64,000 bases of DNA from Palleronia aestuarii (GTDB taxonomy: Bacteria > Pseudomonadota > Alphaproteobacteria > Rhodobacterales > Rhodobacteraceae), in assembly GCF_003253995.1 (NCBI RefSeq), contig NZ_QKZL01000001.1, positions 310,001-374,000 of the forward strand, in the 5' to 3' direction. Below the pieces are notes generated by a model. It was not told the origin of the DNA, did not search any database, and was given only the letters and a program-made list of their open reading frames with translations. Made by a program: the position numbers and the translations under genes. Positions 47,977-61,381 of the stretch are shown here, one piece after another. Within the stretch, counting starts at the first letter, position 1. The number at the start of each line of letters is the position of its first letter.

Positions 47977-50358
47977 TTGAAGTGGATCGGACCAATGCGC
48001 GACGTGGGGGCCCGGCGGTTTCGCCGGATCGGTATGGGCGCGGTTCTCCGCATCACGGCTTCCTGCCTGGCCATTCCGGGCGCGGCGATCCTCGCTGCGG
48101 ATCCGGCCATTGCGCAGAACTTCCAGTTCTCCGATATCCGGATCGAGGGCAATCGAAGGGTCGACAGTGCGAGCATCCTCAATGCCGCCGGTGTCGCACC
48201 CGGACAGGCGCTGAGCGCCGGCGCCCTGAATGCCGCCTACCAGAATGTCGTGAATACCGGTCTCTTCGAGACGGTGGAGATCGTGCCCGCCGGCAACGTC
48301 CTCGTGATCCGCGTCAGCGAATGGCCGACCGTCAATCAGATCAGCATCGAGGGCAATCGCCGGATCTCCGATGAGGAAATCCAGGAAGTCATCGGTTCCG
48401 TGCCGCGGCGCGTCTACTCGCCCGCGCAAGCCGAGGCTGATGCGGCCGCCATCGCCGAGGCCTACGGAGCCGGCGGGCGCCTGTCGGCGAGTGTGACCCC
48501 GCGCATCATCCGCCGCTCGGACAACCGCGTCGATCTTGTCTTCGAGATCGTGGAGGGGCGCGTCACCGAGATCGAGCGTCTGTCCTTTGTCGGCAATCGC
48601 GCCTATTCCGACCGGCGTTTGCGTCGCGTGCTGCAGACACGGCAGGCGGGATTGCTCCGGACCTTCATCGGCGGCGACACCTTCGTGGCCGAGCGTATCG
48701 ATCTCGACCGGCAATTGCTGACCGACTTCTACAATTCCCGCGGCTTCATCGATTTCCAGATTCACAGCGTGAACAACGAGTTCGCGCGCGACCGCAACGC
48801 GTTCTTCGTGCAGTTCAATGTCCAGGAGGGGCTGCAATACGATTTCGGCCGCATCACCGCGTCGTCCAGCCTGCCGGGCGTGAATGCGCAGGACTTCCTC
48901 GGTGTCTCCACGATCCGCTCCGGCGGGACATACACACCGCGCGCCATCGAGGAGACCGTCGCGCGCATGGAACGGCTGGCGCTCGCACGAGGGCTGAACT
49001 TCGTACGCGCTACTCCGCAGGTCACCCGCGACCCGCGCAACCAGCGTCTCGACGTCAACTTCCTGCTCGAGCAGGGGCCACGCATCTTCGTGGAGCGGAT
49101 CGATATCGAGGGCAATGCCACCACCCTCGACCGCGTCATCCGGCAGCAATTCAACATCGTCGAAGGTGATCCCTTCAATCCGCGGGAGATCGCGGCGAGT
49201 GCCGAACGGATCCGCGCCCTGGGGTTCTTCGCCGACGCGGCCGTCGAGGCGCGTGACGGCACGGGTCCGGGGCAGGTGATCGTCGATGTCGATGTCGAGG
49301 AGCAGCCCACGGGCTCCCTCAGCTTCGGCGGCAGCTACTCCACCGATACCGGCTTCGGTCTCAATCTCGGCTATCAGGAACGCAATTTCCTCGGCCGGGG
49401 GCAGACGCTCGCCTTCAACATCGTGACCGCCACGAATTCCCAATCGTCGCGCTTCACCTTCGTCGAGCCGTTCTTCTTCGGCCGCGATCTCGCCTTCCGG
49501 TTCGACGCCTTCTACAACACCGACGATTTCGACGAGGCGGACTACAACACCCGAGTCGTCGGTTTCAGTCCGTCCATAACCTTCCCGATCAGCCTCAACG
49601 GACGTCTCGGCCTGCGCTATCGCCTCTCGAAGGATACGATCCTCGACGTGGATACGGGCGATCCCGACAATCCCCTCGACGATGGCAGCTCGCCGATAAT
49701 CCAGTCGGAGGAGGGGTCACTCTATACGTCGTCGGTCGGCTACACCTACAGCTACGATACGCGCCGGACAGGCCTCGATCCGAATGCCGGCATCCTCTTC
49801 CGGTTCTCGCAGGACCTCGCGGGGCTCGGCGGCGACAGTGAATACATTAAGACCGAAGCGCTGCTCCTGGGACAGCGGCAGGTCTTCGGGGAGGAGATCA
49901 CGCTCCGCGCGACCCTCGAGGGCGGCGCGATCAACGCCCTTGGCGATACCGAGACGCGCGTGACCGACCGCTTCTTCCTCGGCAGCCGGCAATTGCGCGG
50001 CTTCGAGCCACTGGGCGTCGGTCCGCGCGACCTCAACGCAACGAACGAGGACGCGCTCGGGGGCAATGCCTATGCCGCCGCGCGGCTCGAGGCGGAGTTC
50101 CCGATCGGGCTGCCGGAGGAATACGGGATCTCCGGTGGGGTCTTCCTCGACGCGGGCTCCGTCTGGTCACTCGAGGACACGACCGGGGCCGGGGGAGTGG
50201 AGGTCGACGATTCCTTCCACCTCCGCTCCTCGATCGGCGTGTCGATCTTCTGGACGACGCCGTTCGGACCGTTGCGCTTCAACTTCTCCGAGCCGCTTCA
50301 GGCGGAAGATTACGACAACACCCGCAGCTTCAATGTCACCGTCTCGACGGAGTTCTAG
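47977..50358 (+). CDS. bamA: Outer membrane protein assembly factor BamA
   Basis: 793 aa. A signal peptide ending in AADPAIAQ is followed by five POTRA domains (from NFQFSDIRIEGNRRVDSASILNAAGV to about residue 430, e.g. IFVERIDIEGNATTLDRVIRQQF). The Omp85 barrel follows with RFFLGSRQLRGFEPLGVGPRD, GGNAYAAARLEAEFPIG and terminal VSTEF, ending in Phe as barrels do. TTG 47977 has AAGGGG 5 bases upstream; ATG 47995 is the alternative. It inserts beta-barrels in the outer membrane. Confidence 0.96.
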   Translation: MKWIGPMRDVGARRFRRIGMGAVLRITASCLAIPGAAILAADPAIAQNFQFSDIRIEGNRRVDSASILNAAGVAPGQALSAGALNAAYQNVVNTGLFETVEIVPAGNVLVIRVSEWPTVNQISIEGNRRISDEEIQEVIGSVPRRVYSPAQAEADAAAIAEAYGAGGRLSASVTPRIIRRSDNRVDLVFEIVEGRVTEIERLSFVGNRAYSDRRLRRVLQTRQAGLLRTFIGGDTFVAERIDLDRQLLTDFYNSRGFIDFQIHSVNNEFARDRNAFFVQFNVQEGLQYDFGRITASSSLPGVNAQDFLGVSTIRSGGTYTPRAIEETVARMERLALARGLNFVRATPQVTRDPRNQRLDVNFLLEQGPRIFVERIDIEGNATTLDRVIRQQFNIVEGDPFNPREIAASAERIRALGFFADAAVEARDGTGPGQVIVDVDVEEQPTGSLSFGGSYSTDTGFGLNLGYQERNFLGRGQTLAFNIVTATNSQSSRFTFVEPFFFGRDLAFRFDAFYNTDDFDEADYNTRVVGFSPSITFPISLNGRLGLRYRLSKDTILDVDTGDPDNPLDDGSSPIIQSEEGSLYTSSVGYTYSYDTRRTGLDPNAGILFRFSQDLAGLGGDSEYIKTEALLLGQRQVFGEEITLRATLEGGAINALGDTETRVTDRFFLGSRQLRGFEPLGVGPRDLNATNEDALGGNAYAAARLEAEFPIGLPEEYGISGGVFLDAGSVWSLEDTTGAGGVEVDDSFHLRSSIGVSIFWTTPFGPLRFNFSEPLQAEDYDNTRSFNVTVSTEF

Positions 50359-50911
50359 GTTCGGCCCGGTCCTCGCGATGGCCCTGGGCCTCGCCCTGAG
50401 CCTTCCGGCCGCCGGGCAGACGCCTGATCCCTCTCCCGTCGTCGTCGTCGATCAAGACCGGCTTTTCGATGACAGCCTTTTTGGCAAGCGGATCCTCGTG
50501 GAGATCGACCGGCGCTCGGAGGAGCTCGCGGCCGAGAACCGGCGCATCGAGACGGAACTGATCGCGCAGGAGCGCGCACTCACCGATCAGCGCGATGCCC
50601 TGCCGCCTGAAGTCTTTCGCGAACGGGCCGAAGCGTTCGACAGCCGCGTCACGACCCATCGCGAGGAGCAGGACGCGAAGGCCCGCGCCCTGGGGCGGCG
50701 GCGCGACGAGGCGCGGCAGGAATTCTATGGTCAGATCACCGGCGTCCTCACCGAAATCATCGCCGAACGGGGCGCCCGCGTCCTCCTCGACCGCCGCGCG
50801 GTCCTCGCCGCGACGGAAGCCGTCGACATCACCGACACGGCGATCGAGCGCATCGACGCAGCGATCGGCGACGGCAGCGGGGATCCGTCTGCCGACACGC
50901 CACCGGACTAG
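50333..50911 (+). CDS. skp: OmpH/Skp-family periplasmic chaperone
   Basis: 192 aa. Signal peptide MSPSRRSSRFGPVLAMALGLALSLPAAG, then VVVVDQDRLFDDSLFGKRILVEIDRRSEELAAENRRIETELIAQERALTDQR..., a long charged helical hairpin typical of Skp trimers, and VLLDRRAVLAATEAVDITDTAIERIDA. It carries unfolded outer membrane proteins to BamA. ATG 50333 lies inside the end of bamA (26-bp overlap). Confidence 0.9.
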   Translation: MSPSRRSSRFGPVLAMALGLALSLPAAGQTPDPSPVVVVDQDRLFDDSLFGKRILVEIDRRSEELAAENRRIETELIAQERALTDQRDALPPEVFRERAEAFDSRVTTHREEQDAKARALGRRRDEARQEFYGQITGVLTEIIAERGARVLLDRRAVLAATEAVDITDTAIERIDAAIGDGSGDPSADTPPD

Positions 50912-50971
50912 GCATTCTTGTCAGAAGCGGGACCGCTTGCTACGGAGGCATTCCGCGTAACGGAGGAACCG

Positions 50972-51430
50972 ATGACCGAGACGACCAGCGCCGATATCGG
51001 CCTCATCCAGCGGATCATTCCGCATCGCTACCCGTTCCTCCTCGTCGATCGTGTCGAGGAAATCGATGGCTGGAACAGTGCGGTGGGCTTCAAGAACGTC
51101 ACCATGAACGAGCCGCAATTCCAGGGGCATTTCCCCGGCAATCCGATCATGCCGGGCGTGACGATCATCGAGGCGATGGCGCAGGCCGCGGCGGTGATGG
51201 TGGGCGTCGGCATGAATCTCGTCGACACTGGCTTTCTCGTCTATTTCATGTCCATCGACGGGGCGAAGTTCCGCCGGAAGGTGATCCCCGGCGACGTCCT
51301 GGCCATGCGCATCACCACGCGGCGGGGCGGCGGCAAGGTATGGAAGTTCCACGGCCGCGCCGAGGTGGGCGGAGAACTTGCCTGCGAGGCGGAGTTCTCC
51401 GCGATGATCGATCTTAACAAAGCGGCATGA
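50972..51430 (+). CDS. fabZ: 3-hydroxyacyl-ACP dehydratase FabZ
   Basis: 152 aa hot-dog enzyme. Catalytic H53 is in [14 protein letters not shown] and E67 in [24 protein letters not shown] is the usual start of the domain. GGAGG 5 bases upstream fixes ATG 50972 rather than TTG 50918. It dehydrates beta-hydroxyacyl-ACP in fatty acid synthesis, sharing the 3-hydroxyacyl-ACP pool with lpxA, which it overlaps (ATGA). Confidence 0.97.
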   Translation: MTETTSADIGLIQRIIPHRYPFLLVDRVEEIDGWNSAVGFKNVTMNEPQFQGHFPGNPIMPGVTIIEAMAQAAAVMVGVGMNLVDTGFLVYFMSIDGAKFRRKVIPGDVLAMRITTRRGGGKVWKFHGRAEVGGELACEAEFSAMIDLNKAA

Positions 51431-52224
51431 CGATCCACCCCACCGCCATCGTCCATCCATCGGCCGTCATCGACGACGGAGCCGAGATCGGTGCCGGCGC
51501 GCTCGTCGGGCCCTTTGCCACGATCGGGTCCCGCGTCACCCTCGGCGAGAGCGTGGAGGTCAAGAGCCATGCGGTCGTGACCGGGGTCACGCGGATCGGG
51601 GATGGCAGCGTGATCTTCCCCTTCGCCTGCGTGGGCGAGATCCCGCAGGATCTGAAGTTCGGGGGCGAGGAGACGCGGCTCGAGATCGGCGCGCGCTGTC
51701 GGATCCGCGAGCATGTTACGGTGAATACCGGCACGCAGGGCGGTGGAGGCGTGACGCGGGTGGGCGACGATTGCCTCCTCATGGCCGGTTCGCATGTCGC
51801 GCACGACGCGCAGGTCGGCAACCGTGTCATCCTCGTCAACAACGCGGCCCTCGCGGGCCATTGCGAGATCGGCGACGACGCGATCATCGGAGGCCTCTCC
51901 GGTGTCCATCAATGGGTGCGGATCGGGCGGGGCGCGATCATCGGCGCGGTCACGATGGTAACCAGCGATGTCATCCCCTTCGCTCTCGTGCAGGCGCCAC
52001 GGGGCGAGCTCGACGGGTTGAACCTCGTCGGCCTGAAGCGCAGGGGCGTGAGCCGCGCCGACATCACCGCGCTCCGGGCCGCGTTCGAGACGCTCAGGCA
52101 GGGCGAGGGGACGTTCCAGGACCGCGCGCGTCGTCTCGGTGCCGAGAGCGGGAGCGAGTTCGTGCGGGAGATCGCCGAGTTCGTCCTCGCGCCGTCCGAT
52201 CGCGGCTTCCTGACCCCATCGTGA
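51427..52224 (+). CDS. lpxA: UDP-N-acetylglucosamine acyltransferase
   Basis: 265 aa left-handed beta-helix with hexapeptide repeats ([32 protein letters not shown]...). The catalytic His is in the [35 protein letters not shown] stretch, and the C-terminal helical part starts near [19 protein letters not shown]. It catalyses the first step of lipid A synthesis. Overlaps both neighbours. Confidence 0.97.
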   Translation: MTIHPTAIVHPSAVIDDGAEIGAGALVGPFATIGSRVTLGESVEVKSHAVVTGVTRIGDGSVIFPFACVGEIPQDLKFGGEETRLEIGARCRIREHVTVNTGTQGGGGVTRVGDDCLLMAGSHVAHDAQVGNRVILVNNAALAGHCEIGDDAIIGGLSGVHQWVRIGRGAIIGAVTMVTSDVIPFALVQAPRGELDGLNLVGLKRRGVSRADITALRAAFETLRQGEGTFQDRARRLGAESGSEFVREIAEFVLAPSDRGFLTPS

Positions 52225-53030
52225 GCCTTTGCCTGATTGCCGGGCAGGGACGCCTGCCACGCCTGATCGCGGAGCGGCGGCCCGACGCGCATCTTGCCGC
52301 GCTAGAGGGATTCGCACCGGATGGGCTTGGCCCGGTCGAAAGCTTCCGGTTGGAGACGCTGGGCACGTTTCTCGCGGGGCTTCGGGCGCGCGGCGTCGAC
52401 ACGGTCTGCTTCGCGGGGGCGATCCAGCGGCCGTCCGTCGATCCCTCCCGCATCGATGCGGCGACCCTGCCGCTCGTCCCGCGGATCGCTGCGGCGATGG
52501 GGCAGGGCGACGATGCCGCGCTCCGCGCCGTGCTCGCCACGTTCGAGGAGGCCGGCATCGCGCCGGTCGGCGCGGACGCGATCCTGCCCGATCTCCTGCC
52601 GCCGGAGGGTGTCCTCGGCGCCATCGCGCCCGACGACACCGCGAGGAAGGACGCGGTCCGCGGTATGGAGGTCGTTTCCCGTCTCGGGGCGGCCGATATC
52701 GGACAGGGCTGCGTCGTGGCGCGGGGTCAAGTCCTCGCCGTGGAGGCCCTTCCCGGAACGGACTGGATGCTCGCGAGCCTCGCCGCCGCGCGCGGGGATG
52801 GCGCGCTCGCGCGCGACCTTCCCGCGGGCGGCACCTTCGTGAAGGCGCCAAAGCCGGGGCAGGACCGCCGCATCGACCTTCCCACGATCGGGATCGAGAC
52901 CGTCGCCGCGGCGTCCCGCGCGGGATTATCAGGCATCACGATCGCTGCCGGAGGTGTCCTCGTGCTCGACCGGGAGGCGCTCGTTGCGGAGGCCGATGCG
53001 GCCGGCCTCTTCGTCTGGATCCGGGGATGA
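52221..53030 (+). CDS. lpxI: UDP-2,3-diacylglucosamine pyrophosphatase LpxI
   Basis: 269 aa from GTG 52221 overlapping the lpxA stop. LCLIAGQGRLPRLIAERR starts the N-terminal LpxI domain. GAIAPDDTARKDAVRGMEVVSRLGAADIGQGCVVARGQVLAVEALPGTDWML and RIDLPTIGIETVAAASRAGLSGITIAAGGVLVLDRE form the C-terminal catalytic domain. LpxI is the alphaproteobacterial replacement for LpxH, in the expected position between lpxA and lpxB. Confidence 0.94.
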   Translation: MSLCLIAGQGRLPRLIAERRPDAHLAALEGFAPDGLGPVESFRLETLGTFLAGLRARGVDTVCFAGAIQRPSVDPSRIDAATLPLVPRIAAAMGQGDDAALRAVLATFEEAGIAPVGADAILPDLLPPEGVLGAIAPDDTARKDAVRGMEVVSRLGAADIGQGCVVARGQVLAVEALPGTDWMLASLAAARGDGALARDLPAGGTFVKAPKPGQDRRIDLPTIGIETVAAASRAGLSGITIAAGGVLVLDREALVAEADAAGLFVWIRG

Positions 53031-54163
53031 AAGTCTTCCTGGTCGCGGGGGAGGCCTCGGGGGACAGGCTCGGCGCCGCGCTCATGGCGGGCCTGAGAGA
53101 ACTCCGGCCGGACGTCACTTTCGCAGGTGTCGGTGGCGCGCTCATGCAGAAGCAGGGCCTGTCCTCGCTCTTTCCTATGGCGGAGCTGAGCGTCATGGGG
53201 ATCGCGGAGGTTCTGCCGAAATATCCTCATCTCAGGCGTCGGATGATCGAAACGGCGGAAGCGGTCCTTGCCGCGTCTCCCGACGTCCTGATCACGATTG
53301 ACAGCCCGGATTTCTGTCTGCGGGTCGCGGAACGGGTGCGTCGCACGCGACGGGTCCGCACGGTCCATTACGTCGCCCCCTCCGTCTGGGCATGGCGGCC
53401 GAAGCGCGCGATCCGCATGGCGCGCCATGTCGACCAGGTCCTGGCGCTCCTGCCTTTCGAGCCGCCCTACATGGAGGCGGCGGGGATGCGCTGCGATTTT
53501 GTGGGACATCCCGTGGTGGCCGAGGCCATCGCATCACCCGAAGCGGCGGCGGAACTGCGCGCCGAACTTGGCGGCGGGCCGGTCGTCCTCGCGCTTCCGG
53601 GATCGCGGCGAAGCGAGGTCACGCGGCTCGCACCCGTCTTCGGCGCCGCCTTGCGGCAGGTCTCGCGACACCATCCGGACCTCCGCGTCCTCCTGCCGGC
53701 GGCACCGGGGCTCGAGACGCTGGTCGAATACCTCTCCCGGGACTGGCCCGCCACCCGGATCGTTCCATCCGAAGAGGTGGCGCGGAAGAATGCGGCGTTC
53801 CGTGCGGCGGATGTGGCGCTCGCGGCGTCTGGCACCGTGTCACTGGAGCTTGCGGCGGCCGGGACGCCGATGGTCGTGGCCTACGACATGTCATGGCTCT
53901 CGTGGCAGATCATGTCGCGCATGGCACGGATCGATACGGTGACGCTCGTCAACCTCATCACGGACGAGAGGATCGTGCCTGAATTCCTCGGACCCGCCTG
54001 CAGACCGGACGGGGTCGCCGGGGCCCTCCTGCAGCTCCTTGTCCACCCGTCGGACCAGTTGGACGCCTTGGAGCAAACAATGAGGGCCCTCGGGCGGGAC
54101 GGACCGCCTCCCGGCCTGCGCGCGGCGGCCGCAGTCCTCGACGGTCTCGCCGTGGCCGGCTGA
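53027..54163 (+). CDS. lpxB: Lipid-A-disaccharide synthase
   Basis: 378 aa GT19 glycosyltransferase joining lipid X to UDP-2,3-diacylglucosamine. KVFLVAGEASGDRLGAALMAGLRE, DSPDFCLRVAERVR, VAPSVWAWRPKRAI, FVGHPVV, LALPGSRRSEV and AASGTVSLELAAAGTPMVVAYDM are conserved. Final gene of the lipid A block; converges on mnmA with 7 bp between. Confidence 0.97.
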   Translation: MKVFLVAGEASGDRLGAALMAGLRELRPDVTFAGVGGALMQKQGLSSLFPMAELSVMGIAEVLPKYPHLRRRMIETAEAVLAASPDVLITIDSPDFCLRVAERVRRTRRVRTVHYVAPSVWAWRPKRAIRMARHVDQVLALLPFEPPYMEAAGMRCDFVGHPVVAEAIASPEAAAELRAELGGGPVVLALPGSRRSEVTRLAPVFGAALRQVSRHHPDLRVLLPAAPGLETLVEYLSRDWPATRIVPSEEVARKNAAFRAADVALAASGTVSLELAAAGTPMVVAYDMSWLSWQIMSRMARIDTVTLVNLITDERIVPEFLGPACRPDGVAGALLQLLVHPSDQLDALEQTMRALGRDGPPPGLRAAAAVLDGLAVAG

Positions 54164-54170
54164 CGCGACC

Positions 54171-55313
54171 TCAGGCCCCGCGCCAGATCCACCCGCCGCC
54201 GAAGACGCGGCTGCCTTCGCCGGCGTAGAAGACGCAGGCCTGTCCCGGCGAGACGCCGTCCTCCGCGACGATCAGTTCCACCTCCGCCTCCGTCGGCGAG
54301 ATCGGTCGGACGATCGCCTCCCGCGGCGGTCGGGTAGAGCGCACCTTGACGCCCAGATGCCATTCGGATTGCGATGCGAAGGGCGCGTCGCCGAGCCAGT
54401 TGATCTCCCGCACCGGCACGATCCGGGTCGAGAGCATCTCCTTCGGGCCGACGATCACGCGCCGCGCCTCGACGTCGAGCTTCACGACGTAGAGCGGCTC
54501 GGAAAGCCCGCCGATGCCGAGACCCCGGCGCTGGCCCACGGTGTAGTGCAGGACGCCGGCATGGGTGCCGAGGACGCGCCCGTCGGCATGGACGATCTCT
54601 CCCGGATCAGCGGCACCGGGGCGCAACTTCTCGATCACGCTCGCATAATCGCCGTTCGGAACGAAGCAGATATCCTGGCTGTCGGGTTTCATCGCGACGG
54701 ACAGGCCGTGGCGCTCGGCAAGCGCGCGGGTGGCGGCCTTGGTCGGCAGATGGCCAAGCGGGAACCGAAGGTAGTCCAGCTGCTCCGCCGTTGTCGAGAA
54801 CAGGAAATAGCTCTGGTCGCGATCGGGATCGGCCGCGCGGTGCAATTCCGCGCGTTCAGCCCCCATCTCTCGACGGATGTAGTGCCCCGTCGCCATGCAA
54901 TCGGCGTCGAGATCCTTCGCGGTCTCGAGAAGGTCGCGAAACTTCACCCGTTCGTTGCAGCGAATGCAGGGAACGGGCGTTGCGCCCGCGAGATAGCTAT
55001 CGGCAAACTCGTCGATCACCGCGTCGCGGAACGTATTCTCATAATCGAGCACGTAATGCGGAAACCCCATCGTCTCCGCGACCCTGCGCGCGTCGTGGAT
55101 GTCGCGCCCGGCACAGCAGGCCCCCTTCTTCGCGAGGGCCGCGCCGTGATCGTAGAGTTGCAGCGTCACACCCACCACGTCGTAGCCTTCCGCCGCAAGC
55201 TCGGCCGCGACGACCGAGCTGTCGACGCCGCCCGACATGGCGACGACGACGCGGGTTTCTGCGGGCGGCTTCGCGAAGCCCAGGGAATTCACGCTGCTCG
55301 CGTCGAGGGCCAT
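54171..55313 (-). CDS. mnmA: tRNA-specific 2-thiouridylase MnmA
   Basis: 380 aa. PP-loop SGGVDSSVV (residues 27-35); catalytic Cys pair C119 ([11 protein letters not shown]) and C216 ([13 protein letters not shown]); GHYIRR and [11 protein letters not shown] follow. It makes the s2U34 modification in Lys/Glu/Gln tRNAs using persulfide from IscS. ATG 55313 is chosen since GAAGGAG lies 6 bases upstream; ATG 55328 is less well placed. Confidence 0.96.
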   Translation of the reverse strand: MALDASSVNSLGFAKPPAETRVVVAMSGGVDSSVVAAELAAEGYDVVGVTLQLYDHGAALAKKGACCAGRDIHDARRVAETMGFPHYVLDYENTFRDAVIDEFADSYLAGATPVPCIRCNERVKFRDLLETAKDLDADCMATGHYIRREMGAERAELHRAADPDRDQSYFLFSTTAEQLDYLRFPLGHLPTKAATRALAERHGLSVAMKPDSQDICFVPNGDYASVIEKLRPGAADPGEIVHADGRVLGTHAGVLHYTVGQRRGLGIGGLSEPLYVVKLDVEARRVIVGPKEMLSTRIVPVREINWLGDAPFASQSEWHLGVKVRSTRPPREAIVRPISPTEAEVELIVAEDGVSPGQACVFYAGEGSRVFGGGWIWRGA

Positions 55314-55452
55314 GGCAGGCTCCTTCATCAGGCACGGTCGGTAAAACACCGAGGAATATAGGAAAATTGCGGGCAATCGCAAGGTCGCGTTTCACCGCTC
55401 CTTAAGCGGCATCAAACTTAATGCCGGCACGTTTCTTGAATGGGGTGAGACG

Positions 55453-55731
55453 ATGTATCTGAAGAAAATCGACGGCCCGCGCGCCGTCACCCTGCCGGGG
55501 GGGCAGGTCATCACACGTGCCGATCTGCCCGAACCCGGCACCAAGCGCTGGGTCGCAAGCCGCAAGGCCGCGGTCGTGCGTGCCGTTGCCGCGGGGCTTC
55601 TGAAGAAGGAGGCCGCATGCAAGCTCTACAGCATCAGCGAGGAAGAGCTCGACAGTTGGTCGAACGCAGTCCTGCGCTACGGTGAAGCCGCTTTGAAGAC
55701 GACGCGGCTACAAAAGTATAGACAACTTTAA
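55453..55731 (+). CDS. sciP: CtrA inhibitor SciP (DUF1153)
   Basis: 92 aa helix-turn-helix protein. GPRAVTLPGGQVITRADLPEPGTKRWVASRKAAVVRAVAAGLLKKEAACKLYSISEEELDSW is the conserved DUF1153 core. In Caulobacter SciP binds CtrA and blocks activation of CtrA targets in G1. Immediately upstream of ctrA here, as in other alphaproteobacteria. TTAA motifs at 55401 and 55417 lie in its promoter region but are 12 bp apart, not the 7 bp of a full CtrA box. Confidence 0.94.
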   Translation: MYLKKIDGPRAVTLPGGQVITRADLPEPGTKRWVASRKAAVVRAVAAGLLKKEAACKLYSISEEELDSWSNAVLRYGEAALKTTRLQKYRQL

Positions 55732-55793
55732 GTTGATGTGCTGTGGTGGGGCACAGCTGGGTACAACCGGGTAACCAGCCGTTAATCTATCTC

Positions 55794-55812
55794 GTTCACG
55801 TTAACCGTGAAC
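55794..55812 (+). promoter_or_regulatory. Perfect palindrome upstream of ctrA
   Basis: GTTCACG-TTAAC-CGTGAAC: 7-bp arms at 55794-55800 and 55806-55812, ending 21 bp before the ctrA ATG. The centre with the right arm reads TTAACCGT, close to a CtrA half-site. It may be an operator for CtrA autoregulation or another dimeric regulator, or a 5'-UTR hairpin. Confidence 0.55.
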
Positions 55813-55833
55813 GGGATGTTATCGGAGAGAGCG

Positions 55834-56547
55834 ATGCGTGTACTCTTGGTAGAGGACGACCCCACTACATCGCGCAGCATCGAGCTGATGCTGACGCATG
55901 CCAACCTCAACGTGTACTGCACGGACATGGGCGAAGAGGGGATCGATCTCGCCAAGCTCTACGACTACGATCTGATCCTTCTCGACCTGCACCTGCCTGA
56001 CATGCACGGGCACGACGTGTTGCGAAAACTGCGCCTCGCGCGGGTCAACACGCCGATCCTGATCCTGACCGGTGCCGACGATACCGAGACCAAAATCAAG
56101 GGTTTCGGTTTTGGCGCGGACGATTATCTGACGAAGCCGTTCCACCGCGAGGAACTCGTCGCGCGGATCCATGCGATCATCCGCCGCTCCAAGGGGCATT
56201 CGCAGTCCCTGATCCATACCGGGCGGGTCGTCGTCAACCTCGACGCGAAATCCGTGGAAGTCGACGGCAAGTCGGTGCATCTGACCGGCAAGGAATACCA
56301 GATGCTCGAACTTCTGAGCCTGCGGAAGGGCACGACGCTGACGAAGGAGATGTTTCTCAACCATCTCTACGGCGGCATGGACGAACCTGAACTGAAGATC
56401 ATCGACGTCTTCATCTGCAAGTTGCGCAAGAAGCTTAGCCAGGCGACGGGCGGCGACAATTACATCGAGACGGTCTGGGGCCGCGGCTACGTCCTGCGCG
56501 ATCCCGAGCCAGTCGAGGAGCCGAAACGCGTCGCCGCAGCCGGCTAG
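55834..56547 (+). CDS. ctrA: Cell-cycle response regulator CtrA
   Basis: 237 aa OmpR-type regulator. Receiver domain 1-120 has acidic pocket E7-D8-D9, phospho-acceptor D51 ([13 protein letters not shown]) and K101 (DDYLTKPF). The winged-helix domain 124-225 contains [55 protein letters not shown] and [13 protein letters not shown], nearly identical to other CtrA proteins. The ChpT-like protein at 25506 is the expected phosphodonor. In Rhodobacterales it activates flagellar and gene-transfer-agent genes. Start ATG 55834 follows GGAGAGAG. Confidence 0.97.
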   Translation: MRVLLVEDDPTTSRSIELMLTHANLNVYCTDMGEEGIDLAKLYDYDLILLDLHLPDMHGHDVLRKLRLARVNTPILILTGADDTETKIKGFGFGADDYLTKPFHREELVARIHAIIRRSKGHSQSLIHTGRVVVNLDAKSVEVDGKSVHLTGKEYQMLELLSLRKGTTLTKEMFLNHLYGGMDEPELKIIDVFICKLRKKLSQATGGDNYIETVWGRGYVLRDPEPVEEPKRVAAAG

Positions 56548-56594
56548 AAGCCCGGGCTGGCCGTCCCCCTCGACGGGACGGCTGGACGGGCTTC
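56547..56594 (+). other. Nested hairpin directly after ctrA
   Basis: Outer arms GAAGCCCG/CGGGCTTC (56547-56554, 56587-56594) enclose inner arms GCCGTCCC/GGGACGGC (56560-56567, 56575-56582) with a 7-base loop. The outer stem starts at the last base of the ctrA stop. No T-run follows, so it may protect the ctrA 3' end or attenuate read-through into ligA. Confidence 0.55.
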
Positions 56595-56608
56595 GTCCGG
56601 CGGCATAG

Positions 56609-60987
<4,379 letters not shown>

Positions 60988-61003
60988 CCCCGCCCACCGG
61001 AAT

Positions 61004-61018
61004 GTTCTCATAAAGTTC
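61004..61018 (+). promoter_or_regulatory. LexA/SOS box GTTC-N7-GTTC
   Basis: GTTCTCATAAAGTTC is an exact match to the alphaproteobacterial LexA operator GTTC-N7-GTTC. It lies 59 bp before the start of a 39-codon ORF, in a 89-bp gap after recG; a GAAC occurs at 61042-61045. Confidence 0.75.
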
Positions 61019-61076
61019 TTGCGAATCAATGCTCATAGTGAGAACAAATAGACAACATTCCACGAGGAGAACGCTC

Positions 61077-61196
61077 ATGATGACCGATTTCGTCGCTGCG
61101 CTGTCGCGGTCCGACACGCTTCTGGAAGATTTCGCTGGGGCCTCCGCGATCGCCGCCCTGCTCGTGGCAGGTCTCTACCTGCCGGGACTTGTCTGA
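61077..61196 (+). CDS. SOS-controlled small membrane protein (39 aa)
   Basis: MMTDFVAALSRSDTLLEDFA followed by a hydrophobic C terminus (GASAIAALLVAGLYLPGLV), so an amphipathic/acidic N-terminal part and one likely membrane helix. GAGGAG lies about 6 bases before ATG 61077, a LexA box lies upstream and an intrinsic terminator downstream, making a self-contained unit. By architecture it resembles Caulobacter SidA, a LexA-controlled membrane peptide inhibiting division, but I see no clear sequence similarity. Function is inferred only. Confidence 0.65.
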   Translation: MMTDFVAALSRSDTLLEDFAGASAIAALLVAGLYLPGLV

Positions 61197-61330
61197 CCCG
61201 GGGGATTTCTTTCTGCCTGCGTACCGGTCGCACCGGTCCCATCTTTTGCCTCCCCAGGTTCGACGGGACGCAAGCGCCTTCCGATCCGGGGTCCGTCTCG
61301 CCCCGACAGGAGGTTTCCGGTACGCCCCTG

Positions 61331-61366
61331 CCGCCGCCATCCGCCCGGATGCGCGGCGGTTTTTTT
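61331..61366 (+). terminator. Rho-independent terminator
   Basis: CCGCCGC/GCGGCGG outer stem (61331-61337, 61353-61359) with inner CATCC/GGATG pairing and a run of seven T (61360-61366). It ends the plus-strand unit of the SOS-box ORF, leaving about 134 nt of 3' untranslated RNA. It lies just beyond the 3' end of the minus-strand NifU-like gene. Confidence 0.88.
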
Positions 61367-61381
61367 ATTAAAGTATTGCGG

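Noticed and set aside
55401-55420. TTAA pair upstream of sciP as a full CtrA box
   Set aside because: The TTAA motifs are 12 bp apart instead of 7 and lack the following C, so a full site is not supported.
55723-55735. CAACTTTAAGTTG palindrome at the sciP stop as a terminator
   Set aside because: AT-rich six-base-pair arms with no loop and no T-run; too weak for termination.
61189-61371. 60-codon frame downstream of the SOS-box ORF
   Set aside because: It starts at TTG without a ribosome site and runs through the terminator hairpin.
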